Assembly (NCBI GenBank): GCA_017849555.1
Contig: JAFIGU010000006.1
Coordinates: 19,273-83,272, forward strand
Direction: 5' to 3'
Source: Sphingomonas sp.
GTDB lineage: Bacteria > Pseudomonadota > Alphaproteobacteria > Sphingomonadales > Sphingomonadaceae
DNA: 64,000 nucleotides
The notes below the pieces were generated by a model. That model was not told where the DNA came from. It saw nothing but the letters and a program-made list of their open reading frames with translations, and ran no database searches. How positions within the stretch are numbered: the first letter of the stretch is position 1; every line of letters starts with the position of its first letter. The translations under genes were made by a program, and so were the position numbers. Positions 8,179 to 16,175 of the stretch are shown here, piece after piece.

Positions 8179-9615
8179 ATGCATGCGGGGTTCCTCAATC
8201 GCTATCGCCTGATCGTGTTGATCCTCGTCGCGATCGCCGCGCGCGGGCTGACCTTCGGCAACCCCGTCGTTCATGCCGACGAGGAATTCTATTACGTCAC
8301 TGCGCACGAGATGTGGCGCGGCGCGCTCCCCTTCATCGATATCTGGGACAGGAAGCCGATTGGGCTATTTCTGCTCTACCTCCCCGCCGCCCGCCTCCCG
8401 CTGCCGTGGGGGATATTCGCCTATCAGGCGATGGCGACCGCCGCGCTCGTCCTCACCGCGCTAATCGTCGCGCGACTGGCGGCGCGCGCGGGTTGGGGGG
8501 CGGGGGCGATGGCGGCAGCGATCGGCTATATTTTGTGGCCCGATCTGATCAACGGCGTCGGGGGGCAATCGCCGATCTTCTACAATCTGCCGATGGCCGC
8601 GGCGGGGCTGCTGATCGTTTCGGGCGAGAATGGCGGGGGCCTTCCCCACCGGCGGGGCGTCGCGGCGATGGCGCTGGTGGGGATCGCGCTCCAGATCAAA
8701 TATTCGGCGGTGTTCGAGGGCGTTTACTTCGGGCTGTGGCTGATGTGGCGCGAGTGGCACGCGCATCGCCGGCTTCCCGCCACTTTGGCCTATGGTGCGA
8801 TGCTGGCGGCGATCGCGCTCGTCCCGACCGCGATGGCGTGGGGCTTCTATGCCGCGATCGGCCAGTCCGATGCGTTCCTGTTCGCCAATTTCCTGTCGAT
8901 CGAGCATCGCAACGCCAATCCGCTGCCGGAGATGCTGGGCAATATCGGGACGCTTGTGCTGCTGCTCGGGCCGTTGGTGGCGATGGCGTTCGCCGCGCGG
9001 CGACAGGAAGCGGTGGGTGGGAGCGGGGCCGCGCGCCGGTTCCTGTTTGGCTGGCTCGGGGCCGCGCTGGCCGGGCTGGCGCTGTTCGGCACCTGGTTCG
9101 ATCATTACGGGCTGCCGGTGCTCGTCCCCGGCTGCGCCTGTGCGGCCGGGTTCTTCGGTGCGCGGCGTTTCCGCGGGCGGGTGGCGCCGGCGGTTCTGGG
9201 GCTGGTTGCGATCGGCGGGCTGGCGACGGTGCTGGCGCATATCCACGGCCGCGGCAATGCGACGCAATTCGCGGCGCTGGCGCAGGCGGTGGGGCGCGGG
9301 CCGGGCTGCCTATACGTCTATTCGGGGACGACGATGCTCTATGCCGCGACCGAGCGATGCCGCCTGTCGCGCTATATCGTCCCGGCGCACCTCAACCGGG
9401 CGCGCGAGAATGGCGCGACCGGCGCGGACCAGGCGGGGGAAGTGCGTCGCATCCTCGCTGCGCGCCCGGCGGTGGTGGTGATGCGCCCACCGTTCAACGG
9501 CGAGCGGCCCGAGATACGTGCGCTGGTCTCCGCCGCGGTGACGCGCGATTATCGTCTCGCCGATCGCTTGCCGATGGGGGACGAAACCATATCGGTCTAT
9601 AAGCTGAGGCGGTGA
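8179..9615 (+). CDS. GT39/ArnT-like polytopic membrane glycosyltransferase
   Basis: The 478-residue protein has a first membrane segment followed by an acidic loop (VVHADEEFYYVTAHEM) and then DIWDRKPIGLFLLYL, the arrangement of GT-C enzymes such as dolichyl-phosphate-mannose and ArnT transferases, where acidic residues in the first periplasmic loop are catalytic. About nine or ten hydrophobic segments follow, and the last 110 residues form a soluble domain. It probably transfers a sugar from a polyprenyl carrier to lipid or protein at the periplasmic face; acceptor and sugar are unknown. Neighbours (a spacer and a ROK kinase) give no pathway clue. The ATG at 8179 is the first in frame before the membrane segment, without a strong ribosome site. 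Confidence 0.75.
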   Translation: MHAGFLNRYRLIVLILVAIAARGLTFGNPVVHADEEFYYVTAHEMWRGALPFIDIWDRKPIGLFLLYLPAARLPLPWGIFAYQAMATAALVLTALIVARLAARAGWGAGAMAAAIGYILWPDLINGVGGQSPIFYNLPMAAAGLLIVSGENGGGLPHRRGVAAMALVGIALQIKYSAVFEGVYFGLWLMWREWHAHRRLPATLAYGAMLAAIALVPTAMAWGFYAAIGQSDAFLFANFLSIEHRNANPLPEMLGNIGTLVLLLGPLVAMAFAARRQEAVGGSGAARRFLFGWLGAALAGLALFGTWFDHYGLPVLVPGCACAAGFFGARRFRGRVAPAVLGLVAIGGLATVLAHIHGRGNATQFAALAQAVGRGPGCLYVYSGTTMLYAATERCRLSRYIVPAHLNRARENGATGADQAGEVRRILAARPAVVVMRPPFNGERPEIRALVSAAVTRDYRLADRLPMGDETISVYKLRR

Positions 9616-9762
9616 CGCGCGCCCAAAGTGGGGCGTTGGCGGGTGGCGCGGTATCCGGATGCGCCCTATCGTGAACCCGACCACAGGAAGCTGCCAATCA
9701 CGGTCGAGCGCGCGTCCCACGGCGCCTCCCGCCGATGAGCCAGCGCAAGGACGGGATCGCAT

Positions 9763-10644
9763 ATGGACGGCAAGATCGCGCTGATCGAAGCGGGCGGCAC
9801 CAAATTCATCGTCGGCGTCGGGGATTCGTCGCGCCAGATCCGCGCGCGGACCCGGATCGACACGACGCGCCCCGAAGAGACGATCCCCGCCGCGATCGAC
9901 TGGCTCCGCGCGCACGGCGATGATTATGCCGCGGTCGGCATCGCGAGCTTCGGTCCGCTCGATCTCGATCCCGCTTCGCCCGACTGGGGGCATGTCACGC
10001 GCACCGCCAAGCCGCATTGGAGCGGGGCGGATATCGCCGGGCCGTTCGCGCGCGCCTTCGGCTGCCCGGTCGCGATCGATACCGACGTCAACGGCGCGGC
10101 GCTGGCCGAATGGCTGTGGGGCGCGGGGGCCGGGACCAATTCGACGCTCTATCTGACGGTCGGCACCGGGATCGGCGGCGGCGCGGTCTTGGGCGGGCAT
10201 GTGATCCGCGGGCTCAGCCACCCCGAGATGGGGCATATCAGCATGCCGCGTCACCCGGACGATGCCGGGTTCACGGGGTCCTGCCCGTTCCATGGCGATT
10301 GCCTCGAAGGCCTCGCCGCGGGGCCGGCGATCGCCGCGCGCTGGGGAGCGTCGCTCTCCGATCTTGCGCCGGATCACCCGGCGCATCGCATCATCGCTTG
10401 GTATCTCGCGCAGGCAATCCGAAGCTTTCAGGCGATACTGCAGCCGGCGCGGATCATTCTCGGCGGCGGGGTGATGCAGACGCCGGGGCTGCTCGATCAG
10501 GTTCGCATTGCGGCCCGGGATGCCGGTGGCGGCTATTTTCCGGGGGAGGTGAGCGAGATCGTTACGCCTCCGGCGCTGGGCGGCGATGCCGGGTTGCTCG
10601 GTGCGCTCGCGCTGGCGCTCGGCCGGGAGCGCACGATCGGGTGA
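9763..10644 (+). CDS. ROK-family fructokinase
   Basis: A 293-residue sugar kinase phosphorylating fructose, possibly also mannose, with ATP in the cytoplasm. The phosphate-binding signature IEAGGTKFIVGVG is at residues 8-20, with EAGGTK as in ROK fructokinases rather than the DIGGTK of glucokinases. AIDTDVNGAALAEW carries the catalytic Asp, LTVGTGIGGG binds phosphate, and a zinc site is visible from HPEMGH to CPFHGDCLEGLAAGPA. Length is normal. It stands alone, 43 bases from the convergent end of the next gene. The intervening GCGGCCGC-rich dyad could help terminate it but is not a classical terminator. A broader hexokinase role cannot be excluded. Confidence 0.9.
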   Translation: MDGKIALIEAGGTKFIVGVGDSSRQIRARTRIDTTRPEETIPAAIDWLRAHGDDYAAVGIASFGPLDLDPASPDWGHVTRTAKPHWSGADIAGPFARAFGCPVAIDTDVNGAALAEWLWGAGAGTNSTLYLTVGTGIGGGAVLGGHVIRGLSHPEMGHISMPRHPDDAGFTGSCPFHGDCLEGLAAGPAIAARWGASLSDLAPDHPAHRIIAWYLAQAIRSFQAILQPARIILGGGVMQTPGLLDQVRIAARDAGGGYFPGEVSEIVTPPALGGDAGLLGALALALGRERTIG

Positions 10645-10687
10645 AGGGCGGCCGCGGGCGGCCGCGCGCTTCACTCGGCTCGTTCGG

Positions 10688-11767
10688 TCAAACGAAGCGA
10701 ACGGACACCCGCGGACGGCGTCGCATTGCCGCGCCGACCGCGCCGAAGCCGAAGATCATCATCGCCCAGGTCGACGGTTCGGGGACCGACGCCAGATAAT
10801 TGCGCATGATTTGCGCCGTGGACATGCTCCAGCCCGGGTTTTGCAAGACGTCTACGGCGACATCCCAGCCGATCGCATCGAACACAGCCAGGTCGTTCGC
10901 GGTCCAGACCCCGATCTGGCAATAATTGGCGGTCGGGTCCATCCCGCCGATTTGCGGTTCCAGTTCCTGGCCGCACATCGTGGAGCTGCCACGGATTCGT
11001 TCGGCGTCGCGCCAGTGCGAGGGTTGTCTGCCATCATCGCCCGGGGTGAAATAGGAATTGCCGAACAGCGGGTTCGCGCCGCCGTCGATCGAAAAATATG
11101 GCTTGCCGCCCCAGGTTATGTCCCACTCGCCGTCCTTATAGCGGAACATGTCAGCGTTGCTCGGGCGCGAATCGAGTGTGTTGCCATCCCTGACCCCGCT
11201 GGAGAATCCTAGCCCGTGCCCCAGTTCCTGAAGGACAACATTAAGAAAATCGAGCGCAACTCCCTGAATGCCGTCGCGGGTATCGTAATCATATTGATAA
11301 CCGACGTTGTAGCTAGTGTAGGAATCAGCGCCGATGAGCGCCGTAATGAAGTCCGGGCCCTTATAGATGCCGAGTGCCTTCTGAACGGCCGGAGAAATTC
11401 CTACGGTACTGCTGGAGAAATTCGCTAGATTGGCGATAGCGACCGAATCAAGCGAGGTCTTTGCGTCGGCGATGATCGCAGCACGCCAATCGGTCTGCTT
11501 GGTGCTGATCGGAGAGGTCAATGCCAAACCCAGCGCACCGCTGGTGCTGCCGTTGACGACATTGACCTTCAAGTCGACGGTAATGTCATCCTTAAAGATT
11601 GATTCAAAGAACCACTTGGCGGCCTTGAAGTTAACATCATAAACGCTGCCGGGCGTAATCGTTCCTCCAGCGTCGATAATGTTGATAATAACCGCATCGG
11701 CACTGGTGGTGGAACCAAGCGCCAGCGCTGCGGCGGTGGCATATGCAAACGATCGACCCTTGTTCAT
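10688..11767 (-). CDS. PEPxxWA-CTERM secreted zincin-like protein with an altered HExxH site
   Basis: The ATG at 11767 has GGGGAG five bases upstream. The 359-residue product starts with a signal peptide (to about residue 25, SADA) and ends with VPEPSTWAMMIFGFGAVG then arginines, a PEPxxWA-CTERM tag recognised by exosortase. The middle resembles matrixin-like PEP-CTERM metalloproteases, with a VVLQELGHGLGF block. Family members normally have HExxHxxGF; here residue 180 is Gln (codon CAG at 11228-11230), leaving E181 and H184. Either zinc binding is lost or another residue substitutes. The upstream 270 bases are AT-rich and probably hold its promoter. It would be exported and sorted to the envelope or outside. 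Confidence 0.85.
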   Translation of the reverse strand: MNKGRSFAYATAAALALGSTTSADAVIINIIDAGGTITPGSVYDVNFKAAKWFFESIFKDDITVDLKVNVVNGSTSGALGLALTSPISTKQTDWRAAIIADAKTSLDSVAIANLANFSSSTVGISPAVQKALGIYKGPDFITALIGADSYTSYNVGYQYDYDTRDGIQGVALDFLNVVLQELGHGLGFSSGVRDGNTLDSRPSNADMFRYKDGEWDITWGGKPYFSIDGGANPLFGNSYFTPGDDGRQPSHWRDAERIRGSSTMCGQELEPQIGGMDPTANYCQIGVWTANDLAVFDAIGWDVAVDVLQNPGWSMSTAQIMRNYLASVPEPSTWAMMIFGFGAVGAAMRRRPRVSVRFV

Positions 11768-12037
11768 CGAAACTCCCCTTTTGTTCAATCGCTATGGCCG
11801 CGCTGAATTATCCGGGCGGCAGATCGAATGTTGACGCGGTACTCAACTGCAGCATTGGGGAGCTTCATCGTATGGATCGTCGATTTTACATCCAGTAAAA
11901 AAATCGTAAATAAAAGCGAGGAGTAACAATCTATTACATTTTTAAAGTACACGAGAATATAATATTGCTGTTCAACAACTTGATGATTAACTTGCGGCCA
12001 AGTTCATGATATATATTACGGCTTGATCCATTTTGGT
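11768..12037. other. AT-rich intergenic region upstream of the PEP-CTERM gene
   Basis: This spacer, most AT-rich between about 11880 and 12015, separates two genes on the minus strand. It probably contains the promoter of the PEP-CTERM gene. I see no clear -35/-10 pair, terminator hairpin or small gene. Confidence 0.4.
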
Positions 12038-12787
12038 TCATTGGGCATCATGGAAGATAATGCCCAGCGTGTGCCGATTCCCGCTATGCAGGCGGCTCAC
12101 ACCGTGACGCATGTTGACGCGATAGCTGCCCCTGGCGCCTCTTACGGGGCGGTGGTGGACTGCGAAGGCGACGGCGTCGCCGTGCTGCAGCGAAACGACG
12201 TCGACCCGGCTCTGCATTCGCGGGCGCTGTTCGGTGAGGACGAATTCGCCGCCGGTGAAATCCTCGCCGGGTACGGAGAGCAAGATCGCGATCTGGATCG
12301 GAAAGACCAGCCCGCCGTAAAGATCCTGATGCAGGCAATTATAGTCGCCGGGTCCATATTGCAGCAGCAGCGGCGTCGGGCGGGTCTGGCCAGCGGCATG
12401 GCAGCGCGCGATATAATCGGCGTGATCGGCGGGGTAGGTCTGATCGATGCCCATTCGCTCGTTCCAGCGATTGGCGAGATCGGCGAACTGTGGGTAGATC
12501 GCTGTCCTCAACGCTTCGATCGGGGCGGGTAGCGGGTAGCTGAAATAACGATACTCCCCTCTGCCGAACCCATGCCGGGCCATGACAACCCGGCTGCGAA
12601 AGCGGCAGTCGTCGGAATAAAGTGCTGCGATCGTGCGGCATTCTTCCGGGGATAGCAATTGCGGCAGGATCGCGCTGCCCGTGTCGTCGACTTGGTGTGT
12701 GATCGCCGGCCAATCATAGGACAGGACCCGCGCCGCTGGGGATGAAAGCGGTGCGTCGGGAAGCGGGGCGGACAAAATTCGGGGCAT
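12038..12787 (-). CDS. 2OG-Fe(II) dioxygenase
   Basis: The 249-residue protein has the iron-binding pair H153-x-D155 in NCLHQDLYGG on the double-stranded beta-helix core, a distal His (probably H228 in MRHGVSRLHSG) and R238 in NRHTLGIIFHDA, which would hold 2-oxoglutarate. The LLQYGPGDYNCLHQD block is typical of a bacterial prolyl-4-hydroxylase-like family. It would hydroxylate an unknown cytoplasmic target. The ATG at 12787 is preferred; a TTG extension to 12868 adds a basic, unconserved-looking segment. No ribosome site is convincing for either. It is divergent from the yqiJ-like gene with about 200 bases between. Confidence 0.85.
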   Translation of the reverse strand: MPRILSAPLPDAPLSSPAARVLSYDWPAITHQVDDTGSAILPQLLSPEECRTIAALYSDDCRFRSRVVMARHGFGRGEYRYFSYPLPAPIEALRTAIYPQFADLANRWNERMGIDQTYPADHADYIARCHAAGQTRPTPLLLQYGPGDYNCLHQDLYGGLVFPIQIAILLSVPGEDFTGGEFVLTEQRPRMQSRVDVVSLQHGDAVAFAVHHRPVRGARGSYRVNMRHGVSRLHSGNRHTLGIIFHDAQ

Positions 12788-12984
12788 AGTTTTCGCTGGT
12801 CCGATCGAGGGTGTTGCAGCGGTTGTGGCGCGCGTCGCGATCGGATGCGCCCCGTTCCTTGTTCTCAAATTCGGTCGCCGGCCGCGCTGATCGTTTCGGA
12901 TCGCGGCTGCTCCACATCTCTGGCAGTGGCTATTGTGATGAAGCCAACATTAGCATAGCGTTTCGAGACTACATCGGGGATGCA

Positions 12985-13602
12985 ATGTTCGCTCAACTGC
13001 TGACGCCGGACTATGCCCCGTTCGCGATCGCGTTCGTCGTCATGATCGGCATCGGGCTGATCGAGGCGATCGGGCTCGGTTTCGGGCATCTCGATCTCCA
13101 CGGCGGAATCGATGCCGATGCGGACGGTGGATTGCTCGGCTGGCTCGGGCTGGGCCGCGAATTGCCGATCCTCATCTGGCTGACGTCATTGCTCGGCTGC
13201 TTTGCGCTCGTCGGCCTCGCGATCCAGCAGGTCGCCAGCGCCTTCACTGGTGCGCCGCTGCATTGGGGGCTGGCCGTCGGCAGCGCAGCCGTCGTCGGCA
13301 GCATGCTCAACACATTGGCGGCGAACGGGCTGGCGCGGATCATGCCGGGTTTTGAGACCTCCGCGATCACCACCGACGAATTGCTGCGCCGCCGCGGCAC
13401 GATCCTCGAGGGCGCGGCGCGCCGCGGCAGCCCGGCGCGTGCCAAGGTCGTCGACCAGCATGGCCAGGCGCATTTCATCATGGTCGAGCCGCATCAGGAC
13501 GAGGGCAGCATTGCCCAGGGCGAAACCGTGCTGCTCGTCCGGCGTGAGGGGAATATGTTTTTCGCGGTTCCCGATCGGGACCCGCTGCTCCGCTCAATCT
13601 GA
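12985..13602 (+). CDS. yqiJ: YqiJ-like membrane protein (OB-fold, DUF1449)
   Basis: A 205-residue protein with an N-terminal membrane segment (about residues 10-30), a loop rich in Gly/Asp (DADADGGLLGWLGLG), two or three more membrane segments, and a cytoplasmic C-terminal OB-like domain from about residue 130 (RRRGTILEGAARRGSPARAKVVD). It belongs to the YqiJ/DUF1449 family whose partner is the flotillin YqiK, and the flotillin gene indeed begins 31 bases downstream. They probably form a membrane-domain (NfeD-like) complex linked to envelope integrity. GGGGA a few bases before the ATG at 12985 supports this start; the longer frame to 12811 is not needed. Confidence 0.85.
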   Translation: MFAQLLTPDYAPFAIAFVVMIGIGLIEAIGLGFGHLDLHGGIDADADGGLLGWLGLGRELPILIWLTSLLGCFALVGLAIQQVASAFTGAPLHWGLAVGSAAVVGSMLNTLAANGLARIMPGFETSAITTDELLRRRGTILEGAARRGSPARAKVVDQHGQAHFIMVEPHQDEGSIAQGETVLLVRREGNMFFAVPDRDPLLRSI

Positions 13603-13633
13603 TTTGAGCAGCGCGTAACACCGGGGGAGTTTC

Positions 13634-15349
13634 ATGCCTGAGTCACTGATCAACATTCTGATTTACGCCGCGATCGTCCTGTTCTCGCTGATCGTGATCG
13701 GGATCATCCTGACCCGGCTCTATCGCCGCGCGACCAAGGACGTGGCGCTGATCCGCACCGGTTTCGGTGGCGAGAAGGTAGTGCTCAACGGCGGCGTCAT
13801 GGTCGTCCCCGTGCTGCACGAGTTGATGCAGGTGCGGCTGACGACGGTGAAGCTGGAGGTCTCGCGGCTCAACAAGGATGCGCTGATCACGCTCGACAAA
13901 TTGCGCGTCGACGTGATCGGGCTGTTCCATATCAAGGTGAAGCCGGACATGCAGTCGATCGCCGCGGCGGCGCAGACGCTGGGCGATTCGGTCAACAATC
14001 CCGATGCGGTAAAGTCGCTGCTCGACGGCAAGCTGGTCTCCGCGTTGCGCTCGGTGGCGGCGACGATGACGATGGAGCATCTCCACGCCAATCGCGCCGA
14101 TTTCATCCAGAAGGTGCAGGAAGCGCTGATGACCGATCTGGATATGAATGGCTTCCAGCTCGAATCGGTCAGCATCACTCATTTCGACCAGACTGCGTTC
14201 GAGCATTTCAACGAAAACAATGCGTTCGACGCCGAGGGCCTTACCGTGCTGACCCGCACGATCGAGGAGCGCAAGAAGGTCCGCAACGATATCGTCGCGA
14301 CCAACCGGGTCGAGATCGAGCAGCGCAACCTCGAGGCGAACAAACAGTCGCTCGAGATCGCGCAAGCGGCGGAGCAGGCGCGGCTGACGCAGGAACAGAC
14401 ACTTGCCGCGCTGCGCGCCGAACAATCGACCGCGATCGCCACCGCCGAGGCCGAGCAGACTCGCGTTGCCGAGATCGCGCGGATCACCGCGATGCAGGCG
14501 CAGACCGTGGCGCAGACCGAGGCGGACAAGGTCACCCAGACCGCGAACATCAGTCGCGACGGCGCGATCCAGACCGCGACGATCGAGCGCGATCGCAACA
14601 TCGAGCTCGCGCGCATCACCACTGCGGTGCAGACCGCGCAAAAGTCCGAGGAGGAATCGAAGGCGATCGCCGCGGCCAATGAGGCGCGCGCGCTTGCGGT
14701 TCGCGCGGAGGAAAGCGTCGCCACCGCCAAGGCGACCGAAATCGCCAACCGCAACAAGAACGTCGCGGTGATCGCCGCGACCCAGCGTGCGCAGGAGGAA
14801 GCGGTCGGGATCACCGTCGCCGCCGGCGCCGAAAAGGAAGCGGCCGAGGCGCGCGCGATCGCGCTCAAGACCGAGGCGACCGCCGAATCCGAGGCCGAGA
14901 AGGTCCGTGCCGAGGGGCGCGAGGCAGCGTTCAAGGTCGATGCGGCGGGGCAGGCGCTGCTCAACGAGGCGATCAACCTGCGCAGCGACGCGCAGACCGC
15001 GTTGCTGATCCGCCAGGCGATGCTCGAGGCGCTGCCGGGGATCATCGCTGCGGCGAGCAAGCCGCTGGAGAATATCGACAAAATCGGCATCGTCGACGCG
15101 CGCGGGCTGCACGGCGAGGGTGCGAGCGACGGTGAGGGAGCCAACGGCCAGGCCAATCTGGCCGACGCGGCGGTGGCGGCGGCGATGCGCTATCGCGTCG
15201 GCGGGCCGCTGATCGATGCGCTGATGAGCGAACTCGGCATGAGCGGCACGTCGCTCAACGGGATGCTTGCCGGCGCGACCGCAGCGACCGGTGCCGGCGC
15301 GAACGGCGCGGTGCCGGCGACGGTGCGCGAGGGCGATACGCCGCGGTGA
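13634..15349 (+). CDS. yqiK: Flotillin family protein (YqiK-like)
   Basis: A 571-residue inner-membrane scaffold. Residues about 7-29 form the membrane anchor, followed by the SPFH/band 7 domain (TKDVALIRTGFGGEKVVLNG to about residue 190), a long Ala/Glu-rich coiled coil (about 205-440) with many repeats such as AEAEQTRVAEIARI, and a C-terminal region with LIRQAMLEALPGIIAAASKP and a Gly/Ala-rich tail. GGGGGAG before the ATG at 13634 fits the start. Flotillins organise membrane microdomains; with the YqiJ-like gene just upstream this is the usual bacterial pair. A strong inverted repeat after the stop probably terminates the operon. Confidence 0.92.
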   Translation: MPESLINILIYAAIVLFSLIVIGIILTRLYRRATKDVALIRTGFGGEKVVLNGGVMVVPVLHELMQVRLTTVKLEVSRLNKDALITLDKLRVDVIGLFHIKVKPDMQSIAAAAQTLGDSVNNPDAVKSLLDGKLVSALRSVAATMTMEHLHANRADFIQKVQEALMTDLDMNGFQLESVSITHFDQTAFEHFNENNAFDAEGLTVLTRTIEERKKVRNDIVATNRVEIEQRNLEANKQSLEIAQAAEQARLTQEQTLAALRAEQSTAIATAEAEQTRVAEIARITAMQAQTVAQTEADKVTQTANISRDGAIQTATIERDRNIELARITTAVQTAQKSEEESKAIAAANEARALAVRAEESVATAKATEIANRNKNVAVIAATQRAQEEAVGITVAAGAEKEAAEARAIALKTEATAESEAEKVRAEGREAAFKVDAAGQALLNEAINLRSDAQTALLIRQAMLEALPGIIAAASKPLENIDKIGIVDARGLHGEGASDGEGANGQANLADAAVAAAMRYRVGGPLIDALMSELGMSGTSLNGMLAGATAATGAGANGAVPATVREGDTPR

Positions 15350-15356
15350 GAAGGCA

Positions 15357-15392
15357 GACGATGCCGGCGGCGATCACGCTGCCGGCATCGTC
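15357..15392 (+). terminator. Perfect 12-bp inverted repeat after the flotillin gene
   Basis: GACGATGCCGGC (15357-15368) and its exact complement (15381-15392) form a GC-rich hairpin 8 bases after the flotillin stop. It is followed by a weak T-containing stretch (ATTT). It also lies just beyond the end of the convergent GNAT gene and may serve both. Confidence 0.6.
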
Positions 15393-15427
15393 CGAAATTT
15401 CGTGCGCTGAATCGGAGCGCCGGCGCG

Positions 15428-16114
15428 CTACGCGCGCGTCAGCCTCGTCATCAGTACCTCGCGGCGCAGCGTGAACCCGAGCGCCTCATAGAGCGCGATC
15501 GCCCCGGTGTTCGCGGCATAGGCGTGGAGGAACGGCGTCTCGCCGCGGCCGAGAATGCGTGTCGCGACGTGCCGCATCAGTGCGCCGGCATAGCCGCGGC
15601 CGCGATGATCCGGGTGAGTGCAAACGCCGCTCACCTCGGTGAAGCCGTCGGGCTTCATCCGCTCGCCGGCCATCGCGATCAATTCGCCGTCGATCTTCAC
15701 CCCGACGAAATCGCCGAGCTGGTGAGTGCGCGCGAAGAACGGGCCGGGTTCAGTGAGCGCGGTGAGCGCGCGCATCGCGGGCGCGTCGGCCTCGCTCAAC
15801 GGGACGATCGCGAAATCGACGCGCGGCCCCGGCGTCAGTTGCGGCGCGACCATCTGGACGCCGAGATCCTGCGACACGACCGCCACGCCCGGAATCCGGG
15901 CGGGCGGATCGGCTTCGAGCAGCGCGACATCGCCCTGTTCCGCGATCAGGTCGACAAGCCCCGCGAGGCTGGCATCCGATTGGTCCGCGACCGCCGCAAA
16001 GACGCCGTAAGCGAGATCGTACCGCCGCGCGCCGCCGCGGACGATCGCAAAGGGCGAATGGCGGCCATTGAGCGCGGACCAAGCGCAGCGATCGAGCGGA
16101 TGCGGGGCTGTCAT
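15428..16114 (-). CDS. GNAT family N-acetyltransferase
   Basis: A 228-residue acetyltransferase. The C-terminal half carries the acetyl-CoA signature GVCTHPDHRGRGYAGALMRH and the terminal block AANTGAIALYEALGFTLRRE, as in the FR47-like subgroup. The N-terminal half (about 110 residues) is more divergent and may bind substrate. The acceptor is unknown. It converges on the flotillin gene and shares the hairpin between them. On its other side it lies about 60 bases downstream of the opgH end, on the same strand as opgGH, so it could be co-transcribed or independent. Confidence 0.88.
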   Translation of the reverse strand: MTAPHPLDRCAWSALNGRHSPFAIVRGGARRYDLAYGVFAAVADQSDASLAGLVDLIAEQGDVALLEADPPARIPGVAVVSQDLGVQMVAPQLTPGPRVDFAIVPLSEADAPAMRALTALTEPGPFFARTHQLGDFVGVKIDGELIAMAGERMKPDGFTEVSGVCTHPDHRGRGYAGALMRHVATRILGRGETPFLHAYAANTGAIALYEALGFTLRREVLMTRLTRA

Positions 16115-16175
16115 GCCACTGTCGTAGCGTTGTTCACGACGGTTGGTCGAGATCGCAATATCAGGTTGCCGGAGC

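Noticed and set aside
8313-9602. 429-codon frame overlapping the membrane glycosyltransferase
   Set aside because: Arg/Gly-rich alternate reading of GC-rich DNA; the membrane protein frame shows clear family features.
13643-15112. 489-codon frame antisense to the flotillin gene
   Set aside because: Leu/Arg/Asp-rich shadow of the coiled-coil codons; no domain or start signal.
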